A stretch of DNA of 64,000 bases from Sipunculus nudus (GCA_026874595.1 CM049308.1:93301624-93365623); one strand, 5' to 3'. Numbered from the stretch's first letter, positions 1 through 11,340 are shown. The notes: generated from the sequence alone by a model not told the origin. Translations and numbers: made by a program.

Positions 1-26
1 TTTTGGAGAGTCCCGCGATTAGTTAT
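1..26 (+). repeat. 3' tail of a truncated SINE copy
   Basis: Bases 5-26 match 628-649 at all but one position (core CCGCGATTAGTTATA). At 628-649 this string closes a tRNA-derived SINE, so the window begins in the last bases of another copy or of a repeat sharing that tail. Confidence 0.45.
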
Positions 27-450
27 AAAAAAATCAAAATTTGAAAAAAATCAGGAATTTTTTACACTGATATCAATCATGATTTTAGTCAAGAGAAAAA
101 TAAATTTTTAATGATATAAGAACTTTATCACACATTAATTTTGAGAATCAACATTTCAAGGAACCGAGCATTAATGTTCATAATTAACAAAGAATATTCG
201 ACCGAACTTATTTAGATCGGCACAAAACATATCTAACTGGCAATTTGATGCTTTTATTTCCAGGTTTTCCGGGCCGAATACCAATTATTTCACTTAATAT
301 TAATTAATTAAATAATATCTTCATTTCATCTATCTATTATCTATTACAATTCCACTGGATCCACCCACACATGGCGGTAACGGTGATGACGAATTTGAAT
401 ATGATCCCTGGCCAGAGAACGAGGGGAAATGTTGTTAAACATCAACGATG

Positions 451-649
451 GGGCCTGCACAGCTGAGTGGTAAAACTCTTTGCTCTCTCCGCTGGCGATC
501 CGGGATCGATCCCCGGCGTGGATATGAGAGTGGGTTGTAGTTGCCCATCCAAGGCCGGTGGTTTTCTCCGGGTACTCCGGTTTCCTCCATACCCCGCCGA
601 CTACCGAACGCAATCACCGGAGCCATGGAGAGTGCCGCGATTAGTTATA
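451..649 (+). repeat. tRNA-derived SINE
   Basis: An A-box-like AGCTGAGTGGTAAA lies at 461-474 and a B-box-like GGATCGATCCC at 503-513, with the spacing of an internal RNA polymerase III promoter. A non-tRNA body with TTTTCTCCGGGTACTCCGG (about 561-580) follows. That C/T-rich body recurs next to tRNA heads in marine invertebrate SINEs, as far as I recall. The tail is shared with the first bases of the window. No A-rich tail or target duplication was resolved. Confidence 0.6.
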
Positions 650-1945
650 TTGACTTTTTCTACCCGATGTTTTGATGCAGAAATTCAGTGGTGACTACTA
701 CTTCACCAAGACTGATCTGAACGATGCCTACTACCAGATAAAACATGCACCTGCGACGCAAAAGACACTCGTATTTAGTACACATCGCGGAGTACATCTT
801 CAGTGAACGACTTTCGTTCGGAATTAGCTCTGCTTCGGTTATCGCCAAAGGAAAGAAGGTCGACGCCATCTTGAAGATGCCACTACCTACGAATGTGTCC
901 ACGTTACGTAAATTCCTGGGATCTATTCAGTTCACAAGCCATCAGTCGACATTTTTGGACCAAAGAAAGAAACTCGGGCACGGGTTGCTAACAGACTTGC
1001 TTGTTGGGCCCTAATGTTGAGTCAGTTGAGTACAGGAAAACATCCGACCATGGCACGCTGATGCCCTGAGTCGACTTCCGGCGGGAGCCGATGTGAATTC
1101 CGACGGAGAGGAAGCGGAGGCGGATGTTAACGTGGTTGTTGTGGTCAACACAATCAGTTAGCAGCTGTATCCGATGGATCCAGGTCTGATGGCAAGGGAA
1201 TCCAGTAAGGATCCAGTGATTTCCACTTTTATGCGTTATGTTACAGAAGGATGGTCACCAAGGGTCCGGTCACCAAGGGTCCATGTGGTCTTTATTAAGT
1301 GGTATCAGAAGACGGGGGATTCACTAACGGTCGAGAATGGATGCTTATTCGTCGGAGCAGGGATCGCCGTTCCCTGTACTCTGAGAGAGCTGAGCCATGT
1401 GGGATATTTTGGGAGGCAGCGCATGAAGCAACTCGTCCGTTGGGTGGTTTACTGGCCACACATCAATGACAACATTATACGGATTTGTCGTTTATGCACT
1501 GCATGTGCTTAGCACCAGAACCAATCACCAAAGCCGCCTAATCATCCCTGGATGTTGCCAGAAAAGCCTTGGAGCCGGTTACATGTTGACCATGATATCC
1601 ATTTCAAGGGAACCAATTAGCGAGGAATTACCTCACCGAAGCTTCATCCTGCAACGAATGGTGCCGCGGGCGCCTGGAACAATCCTTTAAACAATACTTG
1701 CGAATATCCTCCCGTCCACCTGAAGCTGCATTACAGGATTTTATGATGCAGTATCATCGGACATCATTGGAAGGCGGGCTGTCGCCGAGCCAATTGCTGA
1801 ATGAGCGCCAACTTTGGTGTCAGCTAGATACTCTATTCCAGTCGCCTGCACATGCAGCGCAAGGTAGACGGGAGAAGAAAACGGCCAAGTTTCAGTGCTA
1901 CGAGACAACTCGCACGGTATCAACACTCGTGCATTTAAAGTGAGG
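650..1945 (+). pseudogene. degenerate Ty3/gypsy pol (RT, integrase fragments)
   Basis: Broken frames read in gypsy order. An RT strip around 683-800 reads YYFTKTDLNDAYYQI. A connection-domain piece near 840-930 includes LRKFLGSIQF. RNase H tail debris lies near 1000-1090 (DALSRLP-like in a shifted frame). The integrase zinc-binding region is near 1390-1510 (LSHVGYFGRQRMKQL, then CRLCTAC). An integrase core/C-terminal strip lies near 1570-1860 (GLSPSQLLNERQ, SPAHAAQG). Stops, frame changes and deletions separate the pieces, so nothing is functional. Domain order is RT then integrase, the ordinary Ty3/gypsy order, unlike the element at 5.2-7.4 kb. No LTR was recognised on either side. Confidence 0.75.
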
Positions 1946-2129
1946 AGCTCCCTGTTAGTCCCTCTACTGCAGACATCGGTATTAGCGCTCTGCAAAAAGT
2001 CCCTTGCGCTTGGCAGCCCCACGTTGGTCAGAGGCTTGACAACTGTCGTAATCAGGTAGCGATCGGAGAAGGTCCTTAGCACTCGGTAACCTGACTTGGG
2101 TCACGGCGTTGACAGCTGGCCAGAGTTCA

Positions 2130-2470
2130 AAGGACGTAACTTTATGGTATCATATCTTACTGTATGAGAGAGGCCGTGAGACGCATTACAAAAGGTAAAA
2201 GTTTACAAGACCCAACTTTTTTGTCAAACGGTAAGAGTTTACAGGACCTTGAGAGGTCGTGAGACAATTGATCAAAGGTAAGAGCTCAGAGGACCTAACA
2301 TTTTGGTCTTATTTCTTACTGCAAGAGAGAGGCTGCGAGACGAATTACAAAAGGTAAGAGTTTACAAGACCTAACTTTTTTGTCTCATATCTGAATAAGA
2401 AAGGTCTTGTGACATTTGGCTGAAGGTAAAAATTCACAGGATCAAACTTAACTTGTGGTTTTATATCTTA
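2130..2470 (+). repeat. diverged ~75-bp tandem repeat
   Basis: Units begin AAAGGTAAGAGTTTACA at about 2191, 2229, 2275, 2349 and 2424. Full units also carry GACCTAACTTTTTTGT and GAGAGAGGC-GTGAGACGAATTAC. Offsets of 74 and 75 bases separate the intact units. The unit starting at 2191 is cut short at 38 bases and the one at 2229 at 46 bases. A partial unit precedes at 2130. Confidence 0.65.
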
Positions 2471-2777
2471 ATGGTCCTACTATATCAATGATAGACAAAC
2501 AAGGTTTTCTTTTGTTGGATAATGTCTTTGCAAAATGTACCATCGAAGACCTATCTGCAAATGCAATATTGTAAATAACAATGAATAAACATGATTGAGA
2601 ACTGGTGAATGAATTAATCATTGATCATAAATCAATGATTTGAAATGATTAATGGATAACAATAATGAATTATGGGATACCTATAATGAATAACTAATGT
2701 ATAGATAAATAAGATATAAGGATTAACGAATTACTTAACCGAGATGTACATTTAGAATACTGATTTCTTATGTTCAG

Positions 2778-3052
2778 GTGCAGACGTTAAGAAATACTGG
2801 ACATCTGGCTCAGATAAAAAACAGGAAGGCACCTGGGTGTGGGAAGCGACAGATGAACGATTCGTATACACCAACTGGAACCCTTATGAACCTTATAACG
2901 TCAGATATATATTCTTGGATGAAGATTATCTTGCTCTCTATACTTATGAAATTGATAAATTTAATTGGAATGATGATCTGATAATTTCCATGGCTAGTTT
3001 TATTTGCGAGGTTCCAGGAAAATATTTAACAGATGAGAATGAAATTGCTTAG
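2778..3052 (+). CDS. C-type lectin, terminal exon (upstream exons not found)
   Basis: After a 3' splice site (TTCAG, 2773-2777) two bases complete a split codon, so the intron phase is 1. The frame then runs to TAG at 3050-3052. It encodes the C-terminal half of a C-type lectin domain: YWTSGSD, EGTWVWEA, TNWNPYEP, FNWNDD and SFICE. The calcium/sugar motif EPN is here EPY, while WND is kept. The cysteine that normally follows WND is missing. It is paralogous to the last exon of the gene at 13985-15625, with the same phase. Upstream sequence is retroelement debris, so the earlier exons are either outside the window or lost. The product would be a secreted carbohydrate-binding protein if expressed. 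Confidence 0.75.
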
Positions 3053-3993
3053 CTTATACCTCCTCCTTCCCACAAGGGCAACATTTGTGTCCTCTATACA
3101 TGAAGCCGTATTTTTTTTAATAAGATTGTTATTGATCATAAACAATTGGTATTTGTAATCTTCTATATTAAATATAAGCGTATCAGTTGGTCATACATCG
3201 TTGGTAAATATACGAGTTAATTTTATATTTGTTGTCCGCATGCTGTAAACACTGAAACAAGATTTGGCCATATGACCTGTGATGTATTTCATAATGAAAC
3301 CTGTAACGTAAAAGTACTGACTATTCGATATTTTTTACAAAAACTGTTCCCAGAGTAATGTTATTACTATTTTGTTTAAAGTGATCTATTTTTTTTAAAT
3401 ATGGGTGTTTTAGGAGTATGGAAATATTATATATTATGCTATGTCAATGAATTCGTATTAATTATATTGTTGCACATCACGTACATGAGCCTGTGGTCGT
3501 ATCACGTTTATAAGAAATTTTGTTATTGTTGGGAACATTATTTGAAATTGCAATAAACCGTGACTTAAAGCCCTTTGTTATAACTTTAATATGAAGAAAA
3601 TGGAAATTATCTCTGTCCTTGTAGGAATGTCAGGCCAGGCATTTAGAACGTGTGAGAAACAGCATAAAAGACATTGATTAGTGTCAAAAAGAATATAAAA
3701 AAGGCGATTACTTGTTCTCATTGACAAAACACTTCGGGTGGTTAATTTCTACTTTAAAATTCATACTGACTACTGCTTTACACAGGAAACAGAATTTGGC
3801 GTGTATTGGTCATTATGTTTATGAGCTGCTCATCTTTCCGTAATTAACACGTGCTTAGTGAATATGACAGATGATTAGTCAAGCAATTTATAAAATAACT
3901 AAAATTTCCAGGCACTTAAAATATTGGCTGAAACATCAGCCAGTTAATTCAACATATTAGCGCAAGCTAGATACAAGCCAGATTTGGCTGGTG

Positions 3994-4000
<7 letters not shown>
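3053..4000. other. lectin 3' flank, no gene seen
   Basis: AT-rich sequence with no convincing frame. AATAAA occurs at about 3551. Bases 3721-3862 resemble 24121-24255, apparently the downstream flank of a decayed lectin copy. Confidence 0.5.

Positions 4001-4036
<36 letters not shown>
4001..4036. repeat. (TA)18 microsatellite
   Basis: Uninterrupted TA dinucleotides. Confidence 0.95.
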
Positions 4037-4044
<8 letters not shown>

Positions 4045-4225
4045 CGCTTGATTAAAAAATATAAAGAGCTTTACAACACTAATAGTCTAACAAGACAATA
4101 TATATGTTTAATGAAAGGAACACAAAGCATTGGCTCTAAACGTATGATCCATTGTGTCAAGTAACATAGAAAAGACCTAAAACACAAGGTTTATTGTATT
4201 TTAGTTGTTAACTCTGACATGCTGG

Positions 4226-4900
4226 TGTGATGTATGTCCGTACGCGATGGCAGGGCACTCACGGAAGGACCTTAGAACCATTGACCCAGGAACAACAGGA
4301 ACGCGTTGACCCGTGTCGCTTACAGTCATCTATTGAACTCCGGCAACAACAAATAAACGGACAAAGAGAACGTTTTCATTCATTCATTAACAGCGGTTAA
4401 ACAACCTGAACTGGAATTTAAAAGTGGATCGATCGATATTGCGTTAAGGTCCACAGACACTATAAATACCCTTCATTTAGTGATTTTGAATTGGGTTGCA
4501 AACAAGAACTGATATCCAGGGATATCCAGGCCTGATGATGTGTAGTCTCCTTGTGATAAGACGGAGACATTTTGGACGTTTTGAACTTTATTATGGCTGT
4601 GCACGGATTATGAACTGAACTTTCGTTATGACTCCTCAGAGCAACCCCGGAGACATTTTTATTTCGTCAAACCAGCACCAGTGACTTTGATTTATAGCAG
4701 ATAAGTATTTCTTCATTTGTACCGCACCAAGATTTAGTTATTATGTGTTAGAGACTTTGTGTTCATGTATTGTATATATTGTAAATAATGTTTGTTTAAA
4801 TAATTATATATATTTTGTACTATATTTGTGAGTCAGTTTTTCATTTAACATCTTCGTTGTGTGAGTGGAACTCGGGGATGTTTTGTGCTACACGCAACAT
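4226..4900 (+). mobile_element. candidate LTR (plus orientation)
   Basis: The right boundary is set by a primer-binding site starting at 4905. The left boundary is a guess at TGTGATGTATG. Within this interval lie a TATA box and a GC-richer leader, as expected of an LTR promoter. The retroelement body that should follow on this strand is absent. Instead, after ~300 bases an inverted pol fragment begins. No second LTR copy was seen in the window, so the extent is inferred. Confidence 0.45.
4461..4468 (+). promoter_or_regulatory. TATA box of the candidate LTR
   Basis: TATAAATA within CACTATAAATACCC, centrally placed in the candidate LTR. Confidence 0.4.
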
Positions 4901-4904
4901 AAAA

Positions 4905-4918
4905 TGGGGGCTCGTCCG
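4905..4918 (+). promoter_or_regulatory. primer-binding site, tRNA-Pro type
   Basis: TGGGGGCTCGTCCG equals the first 14 bases of the proline-tRNA primer-binding site known from gammaretroviruses. It lies four bases after the CA that would end the LTR. Confidence 0.65.
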
Positions 4919-5204
4919 CTTGCTTTTCTCTTTTTGGCTCGTTTTCTTTAGGGGTATGAATTGGGGTTATTTCTACATTTTTCAAATCATTTTTCTATTT
5001 TGAGTATTGATTCAAATATCATAGTTTCATTTTTGATGTGAATTTTTCTAAAGTAAGAAAGACTCACAGTAAACATTAGTAACATTGTAGTAGATTGTAT
5101 AGTCATATATTTTTTAGAAATAAGTATTTCATATAGTAGAATATTGGTTATTTCATATTTTTATATGACAAACTCATAAAAAACTCAAAATGGATATTGA
5201 TAAA
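4919..5204. other. retroelement leader-like AT-rich stretch, no gene
   Basis: No sustained frame. It joins the plus-strand primer-binding site to the minus-strand pol fragment. The junction at about 5205 is where the RT homology stops. Confidence 0.4.
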
Positions 5205-7368
5205 TATTAATCAAACGTTGGAATGAAGCTCCACTATTCTTCATTCCGAACGGCATTACATTATATTCATATAATCCGTCAGGAATAACAAAAGCAGAGA
5301 TCTTTCTCGCTCTTTCAGTTAGAGGAACACCCCAATATCCTTTCAGTAAGTCACATTTTGTTACATATTTAGCTTTACCAATCCTATCTATACAATCATC
5401 AACTCTTGGTATGGGATACGTATCTGTTTTAGTTACAGCATTCACTTTTCTGAAATCAGTACAAAATCTATAACTTTTATCTGGTTTTGGAACTAATATA
5501 CATGGAGAACTCCATTCACTTTGGCTCTCTCTGATGATGTCATTTTGTAACATGTAATCTATTTCTTTTCTTAAGTTGGCAAGAGTTTCGGGATTAACCC
5601 TGTATGGATGTTGTTTTATTGGTTTTGCATCACCGACATCCACATCATGATATATAACATTTGTTCTACTAGGTACATCTGGAAATATTTGTTTATATTT
5701 TCTCAACAATTTTGACAAATCTTGAGATTTTTCAGACGACAGATGTTCTAGTTTCACATCTAAGTTTGCCAATATCTCTGAATTACCTAATTTTGGATTT
5801 TCATTCTTGTCTTCACTTGTTTCAAAATCTTTGAAAATATCAGTAGTTTCTGATATTTCATTATCATCAGATGTTATACAAACAGGTTTCACTAATGTAT
5901 CGTTCCTCTCAAAATATGGTTTGAGCATATTCACATGACATAATTGAGTTCCCTTACGTCTATCTGGAGTTTTGATGATGTAATTGACATTGTTAATCTT
6001 TCTATAAATCTCAAAGGGTCCATGATATCTTGATTGTAATGGACCTTCTTTACTTGGTAACAATGCAAGTACCTTATCTCCTACATTCAATTCCTGATGT
6101 CTTGCTTTCTTATCATACCATGTTTTCATCTTGGTTTGAGCTTTAGCCAAATTCTGTCTTGCTAATTCACATGTATCATTCAACCGTTCTTTGAATGTGA
6201 CCACATAATCTAAATCGGTTTTCCGTCTGTTTCGTTCACTAAGCCATTGATCTTTGATTACATTCAATGGGCCTCTAATAGTGTGGCCAAACATGAGTTC
6301 AAACGGAGTAAATCCGAGTGACTCCTGGACTGAATCCCTAACCGCAAATAACAATAGCGGGACCCCTTCGTCCCAATCCCTCTTGTTATGAAAACAATAA
6401 GTCTTCAACATGGTTTTCAAAGTAGAATGAAATCACTCTAAAGCACCCTTGGATTGTGGATGATATGCACTTGACGAGATCTGATTAACACCTAATTCAT
6501 TTGTCAACTGTTGTAATAATCCACATGTAAAATTTGACCCTTGATCTGATTGAATTTCTTTAGGCATACCAAACATTGTAAAGAATTTTATCAAAGCTTT
6601 AGTGATAGTTTTGGTTTTGATATTTCTCAAAGGAATGGCCTCTGGAAATCTTGTTGCAGTACACATGATGGTCAACAAATATTGATTTCCATTTTTAGTT
6701 TTTGACATTGGACCAACACAGTCTATAATAATTTTAGACATGGCTTCTTCCATGACTGGAATTGGTTGTAATGGAGCTTTTGGTGAATCATGATTGTATT
6801 TTCCTACCATTTGACAAGTATGACAAGTTTTACAAAACCTAGCTATATCTTGATTCATTCTTGGCCAAAAGAAATGCCTTAGTATCCTTTCTTTAGTCTT
6901 GTTTACACCAAAATGTCCTGACAAAGGTGATTCGTGGGCTATCTTCATTATTTCTGATCTATGCACTTCAGGAATCACAATCTGATTTACTGTAGCCCAG
7001 TCCTCTGTTGAGGGAATATCTTTAGGTTTCCATTTTCTCATCAAAATATCATTTAGTATGAAATAACCTGATGATACCTTGTCTAACTCTTCACTCGGTA
7101 ATACCAAATCATATAAATGTGCAAGACCTGTATCATTCTTTTGTTCTTTCAAAAGATTATCCCTATTCCCTAAAGGAAAAGTCTCATCCGATATTTTCTC
7201 AGCTCTTTTCTCATATTGAGAACGAGAAAGCGCTGGTTGGTCATTATCATGGTTAGTGACATTCATGAATGTTTGTGATAAATCTATCACATCATCATCT
7301 ACAATATTTCTATCTGCTTTAATATCAGTAGGCGTATTATCATCATTTTTGGTCCTATGAACCATAGC
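5205..7368 (-). pseudogene. Gmr1-like Ty3/gypsy pol: integrase upstream of RT
   Basis: Two abutting minus-strand frames (7365-6433 and 6420-5185) are separated by a single in-frame TGA near 6430. First comes integrase. Its zinc-binding region has HESPLSGHFG and CKTCHTCQ. Its core has catalytic residues in IIIDCVGP, IQSDQGSNF and YHPQSKGALE, and it is followed by LGFTPFELMFGH. The second frame carries the integrase C-terminus, a linker, then RT: WSSPCILVPKPD, FCTDFRKVNAVT, CDLLKGYW, VMPFGMKNS. Integrase before RT inside a gypsy-type pol is the hallmark of the Gmr1 group described by Goodwin and Poulter. The fragment lacks gag and protease upstream. It is cut just after FQRLIN, before the RT YxDD box, so it is dead. 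The TGA could be CpG decay of an arginine codon. The frame between the breaks is long and little damaged, suggesting recent insertion. Confidence 0.85.
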
Positions 7369-7390
7369 CGTATGGTTTCTTCATGTTCCG

Positions 7391-7759
7391 TGTTAATATA
7401 TGTTAATATATTACCCTCTTCTAAAAATAATAAATGAATAAATAAATAGTTACATGAAAGTTCATTCACTAATCAAGGGTTCACAATGCAATCTTTCACT
7501 TACAGTTACAAGTGAGGATATCTATCTTAATGTAAAAATGTTTTATGCTGTGAATGTATCTATGAAAATTAAATACAATACATCAACGATTAATTCACGC
7601 ATCAGAATATTTATCATGAAGTAATTATGAACAATAGGTCTCAGAAAAAACCTCAGAAATATCAAGTTTGTATAAGTACATGGTCATAATCACAGAATCT
7701 CTGTTACTGTGCTCAGTTTGTGTCAGCAAATTTGATGTATTCACAAATTCTCTGCAACA
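7391..7759 (-). repeat. possible 3' LTR of the copia element
   Basis: On the minus strand this would run from TGTTGCAGAGAATTTG (just after a purine tract complementary to CCCCCTCCTCT, 7781-7791) to TTAACA at 7391-7396. It does not visibly match the candidate 5' LTR at 11652 beyond the terminal bases, so the assignment is weak. No gene lies here. Confidence 0.2.
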
Positions 7760-8500
7760 GTTCTTCAATTGTAAGACCAAACCCCCTCCTCTATAGCTAT
7801 TAAGAACAGTCTAGGAGAGGCACCTTTCTTGGTGAGACAATCAGCCAGTTGATTATTTCCAGAAGCCCACTTTATAGCCTTTATCTGCTTGTTTTATATG
7901 AGAATTAAATAAATTATATTGCCGATCTCTAGCCGGAGCCTTTTGTCAGCAATAAATTTGGTAGATTTGATGGAATCCAAAAGTGAATAATTATCAATGA
8001 CACAGATGATTGGTACATTTTCAGGTTTAGTTATTCCACTGGTTAACTCAAAGAGTAAAATTATATGAGGAATATGGTAATGTCAATGCCATCCGACAAA
8101 GATAAGGTTTCACCTGCTAAAGAACTACGTACAACTCTACAGATTCGTTTAACTGCTAACACAGAGGTGAAAATAAGCCATTGTTTCCGAATAAGAATAC
8201 AAGGTGTCCACCCTGAGTACCACCATCAGGAAGATTACAAAGTTAGGCATCACTAAAAACTATGAAATGAAATGAGCTCTCATCCCAAAGATTTTGATAT
8301 TTCAATTTGATGTCTTCAGTTTTCAGCCTTCTGATCTTTTTATTAACCTCAAGAATATTTTCCTCTGTTGCACCTTTTCACGAAGTTGCTAAATGATCAC
8401 ATCACATCCGGTCTACTTTGCACGGCCACCCATAGGAATTCCCTATCTTAGACTGGTACTGTCCCATCTCCTCATCTGTCAGCAGAGATTTTCGATGAAG
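7745..8500 (-). pseudogene. copia-type RNase H, degenerate
   Basis: In shifting frames on the minus strand: LLTDEEMGQYQSKIGN near 8485-8430, LPDGGTQGGHLVFLFG near 8245-8190, and SIKSTKFIADKRLRLEIGN near 7980-7920. Near 7870-7830 the frame reads ASGNNQLADCLTKKGA, the classic end of copia RNase H. There are many stops and frame changes. It follows the RT remnant in the Ty1/copia order. Confidence 0.65.
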
Positions 8501-8636
8501 TTTCCTTCCTTGGCTTAAACTGACTGGCATTAGACTATTCACCTAACTATGTGTTATGAAATGTGTTTATCAGAAGTGGCAAGCTCAATACCATCATAGA
8601 TGAAGGCACTAGTTTCATATATGCCGATATTCAGAC

Positions 8637-9095
8637 ATTAGCTCTTTGGTATCACATTCTTTTCAAACAAATCCGAACTACACCACAGAAAATCATCAAC
8701 ATGGCTGGCTAAAATGCCAATGACTGCAGGATCCACCTTTGATATTTGTGTATCACGTTTCTGCATGACCTCACAAACATTTTTGTACCAATACAAAGAA
8801 GCATCAGACAAGCCATATACCCATTTCTGTAAATGCCATAAATCTCCTGTTTTACCAGCTTCTACAGGCAGCTTTACATAAATATCCCTTAACAGTTTGC
8901 TGCCCTGTTATTATACAGATTTAATGTTTATAGAATGTGTAGACCAAACTCTGTTAGCAGCCACAGCTAAAATTGTTCGTACAGCCTCGGATGAACATGT
9001 TGGTGAATCTTTAGGAATGTTTGTTCGATTTTTTTTTTTAACCACGTGCAACGAGTCTTGCTTTCAGTATAATTTCTTGTCCATTTTCTTTTAGC
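8637..9095 (-). pseudogene. Ty1/copia reverse transcriptase, degenerate
   Basis: The first strip reads ILKARLVARG near 9060-9030, then crosses a run of adenines with a frame break. PKDSPTCSSEAVRTIL lies near 9015-8960. One open stretch (8897 to about 8640) follows, with LLRDIYVKLPVEAG, VYGLSDASLYWY and ASHVDDFLWCSS. HVDD is the copia equivalent of YxDD, so the catalytic aspartates survive although the gene is broken. Confidence 0.75.
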
Positions 9096-9288
9096 GTGCT
9101 GATCCAGCGTGTGGAAACGGCGTTTTGCCACTCATCCAAAATTTATAAATAAACACCATTTTTTTAGCGCTCATGTTCCTCTGATTTTACTTAATCTGAG
9201 GAAACAGTTTCTGTTACTAAAACATTGTTTTCATCTTCAAACGTGTCAGTTTTTTTAGGTTTCCTCGTGTTTTGATGCTCATATTGAG

Positions 9289-9570
9289 TTAGATGATCAA
9301 CTTTTTTTCTAATTCTATAGATATTGGTGTGCCCTCCAAAGAATCTGGACTAGTATAGATTATGTAATACCAGTTTGAATATTTGCCAGTAGATTTAACA
9401 GTTCTCCTTAACACTTTTCCACAATATTTCGTTGTTGTGTTCCCGTCAATATAGCTAATGCATAATGCATAACCTGATCTAAGCTTTAATTTGTCCTCCC
9501 TATGTTGTACATAAGTTTCACTTCCTACAATATCAGAACTGATCGTATTTTCATCTTCATCTTGGTCCAT
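9289..9570 (-). pseudogene. copia integrase-RT linker region
   Basis: A 93-codon open frame lies between the integrase C-terminus and the RT of the same decayed element. It has no recognised motif. An acidic start (DQDEDENTISSD) and lysine-rich middle suit the poorly conserved linker. It could be chance, but the position and strand fit. Confidence 0.4.
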
Positions 9571-9701
9571 GTCACTAGAAGTATATGACTCTGAGATCCC
9601 ATCTTTCTTGTGATCACTTTCTAACTCATCTGAGTGAACACTTTTCTTGATATCTGCACACTTTGTATTAGCTTTACGTATTCTACTTTTGTGTGCTCTG
9701 A

Positions 9702-10600
9702 CTAGATCCCGTCATGTCTCACAAAAATAACTGCACCATCTTGACCTTGCCTATCTGGCCGTTTATAGTATACTTTATCTCCATTAACATCTTGATCACC
9801 ACTTGGCCTGATTTGAGCACGAAAGGCTCTCCGGATCCTTTCTGAGCACTCTGCTTGAGTGAAAGCTTGTCTGGTTGAATGAAAATTTGAGATATGCCTT
9901 CCGACCATTTTATTTATGGTTGTCCCTTCCAACGCAGGAGCTTTGTCATTTAATATGGTAGGCAGATTCGGATTTTGTCCATAGACCAACTGCTTTGGGC
10001 TGTAGACAGGAGTTTTTAGCCATCCATGCCAAGGACAGTGCTGTTTTCCAATCAGTATATTGTTCTGCCTTTACTTTAAGGAGGTTGTCAGTCAGTGTCT
10101 GATTATGCCGCTCCAGTAAACTAACTCCAAGGGCTATAAGCAGCAATAGTCATCACGTCAATACTAAAGTTCTCAGCCATATCTCTAAATATTTCATTGC
10201 TGAATTCACCACCGTTGACACTGAACAGTTTTTTGTGGTGCACCATGCACATGTACCCAGCAATGAATAATATTGTCACAAATAGTGGAAACTTGCTTTG
10301 TTTGGACGACGTGTCTAACACTGAATCTTGGAAATTCATCAATTATCTGTAGATACCATATGCCAGGTCCAAGCTCATGTAGATCAACCGCCACTACCTC
10401 ATTAAATTATGATGCTAACGGAAGGCCCACCACTGGTTTATGTGGAGGTATTCTGTATTTACGACCTACTTCACAGTCAGTAACAACTATTTATAAATGG
10501 TAGAAATTACCAGACTTTCTGAGCCTGCACTCTTCAGTATACGTTTCAGTTTTTTTCAGCCAAAGCATGGCCAACCTGTTTATGTAGTTTCAACAAAACT
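9702..10600 (-). pseudogene. Ty1/copia integrase, degenerate
   Basis: The minus strand shows VVAVDLHELGPGIWYL (first catalytic Asp) and LFSVNGGEF, where the expected D of DNGGEF is V. GVSLLERHNQTL supplies the glutamate. The C-terminal part is VYGQNPNLPTILND, KVYYKRPDRQGQDG and VIFVRHDG. The pieces occupy different frames. The Asp-to-Val change on its own would abolish strand transfer. Confidence 0.75.
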
Positions 10601-10682
10601 CTCTCTGTTCTTTCTGACCCATGTCCCTAGTGATTACCAACCCCTCATCATCAGAAAGTTGTGAACAGAGATTGTTATTGTC

Positions 10683-11042
10683 TTAATCAAGAATGCTGAC
10701 ACAATAATGACCACAAGATGTTAATTCTAAATCTACTGGTTCACCAAACATGAAGACCTTGTCATTTTTAAGATCTAGAGTCGCATCGGCTCTCTTCAAA
10801 GATGCTTTGCTGAGGAATAGTGGAATATCTGTTTCAACAATTTCCATTTCAATTTTACAGTCTTTATTGCCAATTTGGCATGAACTAAAACTCTTTATTG
10901 AGTTAGTGACTGCCGAACACTGATGTTCACCATACAAAATTTTCAGAGACTGGTCGCTTATTTCGGGTGCAAAATCTTTTTTGAGTGAAGAAAGTACTTT
11001 CTTGTTAATACTGAATGGCCTCATACCGTTAGAGGACTCCAT
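10683..11042 (-). pseudogene. copia-type retropepsin region fragment
   Basis: A 119-codon frame with IEMEIVETDIPLFLSKASL, then KNDKVFMFGEPVDL and GHYCVSI. This matches the C-terminal half of the aspartic protease region of a mollusc/cnidarian copia lineage as I remember it. The catalytic DSG/DTG end is not visible. It lies between gag and integrase, as expected. Confidence 0.6.
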
Positions 11043-11217
11043 GTTACCGCTCTCTCAAAAAAATACGCTCTGATATTGTCTTCATAGAAGCAAATGTCAA
11101 TACACTGCAAGCTGTCAAAGCAGTTTTTTTCTTAATTGTCAGACGCGCATTTTCGAGCAGTTTGAAGGCCAGCACAGCATCTGGTAGACTCATGTCATAC
11201 TTCTTTATATATCTTTA

Positions 11218-11221
<4 letters not shown>

Positions 11222-11262
<41 letters not shown>
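11222..11262. repeat. (TA)n microsatellite
   Basis: About 20 TA repeats inside the decayed copia element. Confidence 0.95.
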
Positions 11263-11264
<2 letters not shown>

Positions 11265-11340
11265 TACTATATCAGATTTCGAATTTTAGTATGTGTCTCC
11301 ATATATACATATTTTCCATTTTTCTGTAGCTATCAAAGTT

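Noticed and set aside
8065-8256. A 63-aa plus-strand frame.
   Set aside because: It lies antisense to the copia RNase H remnant.
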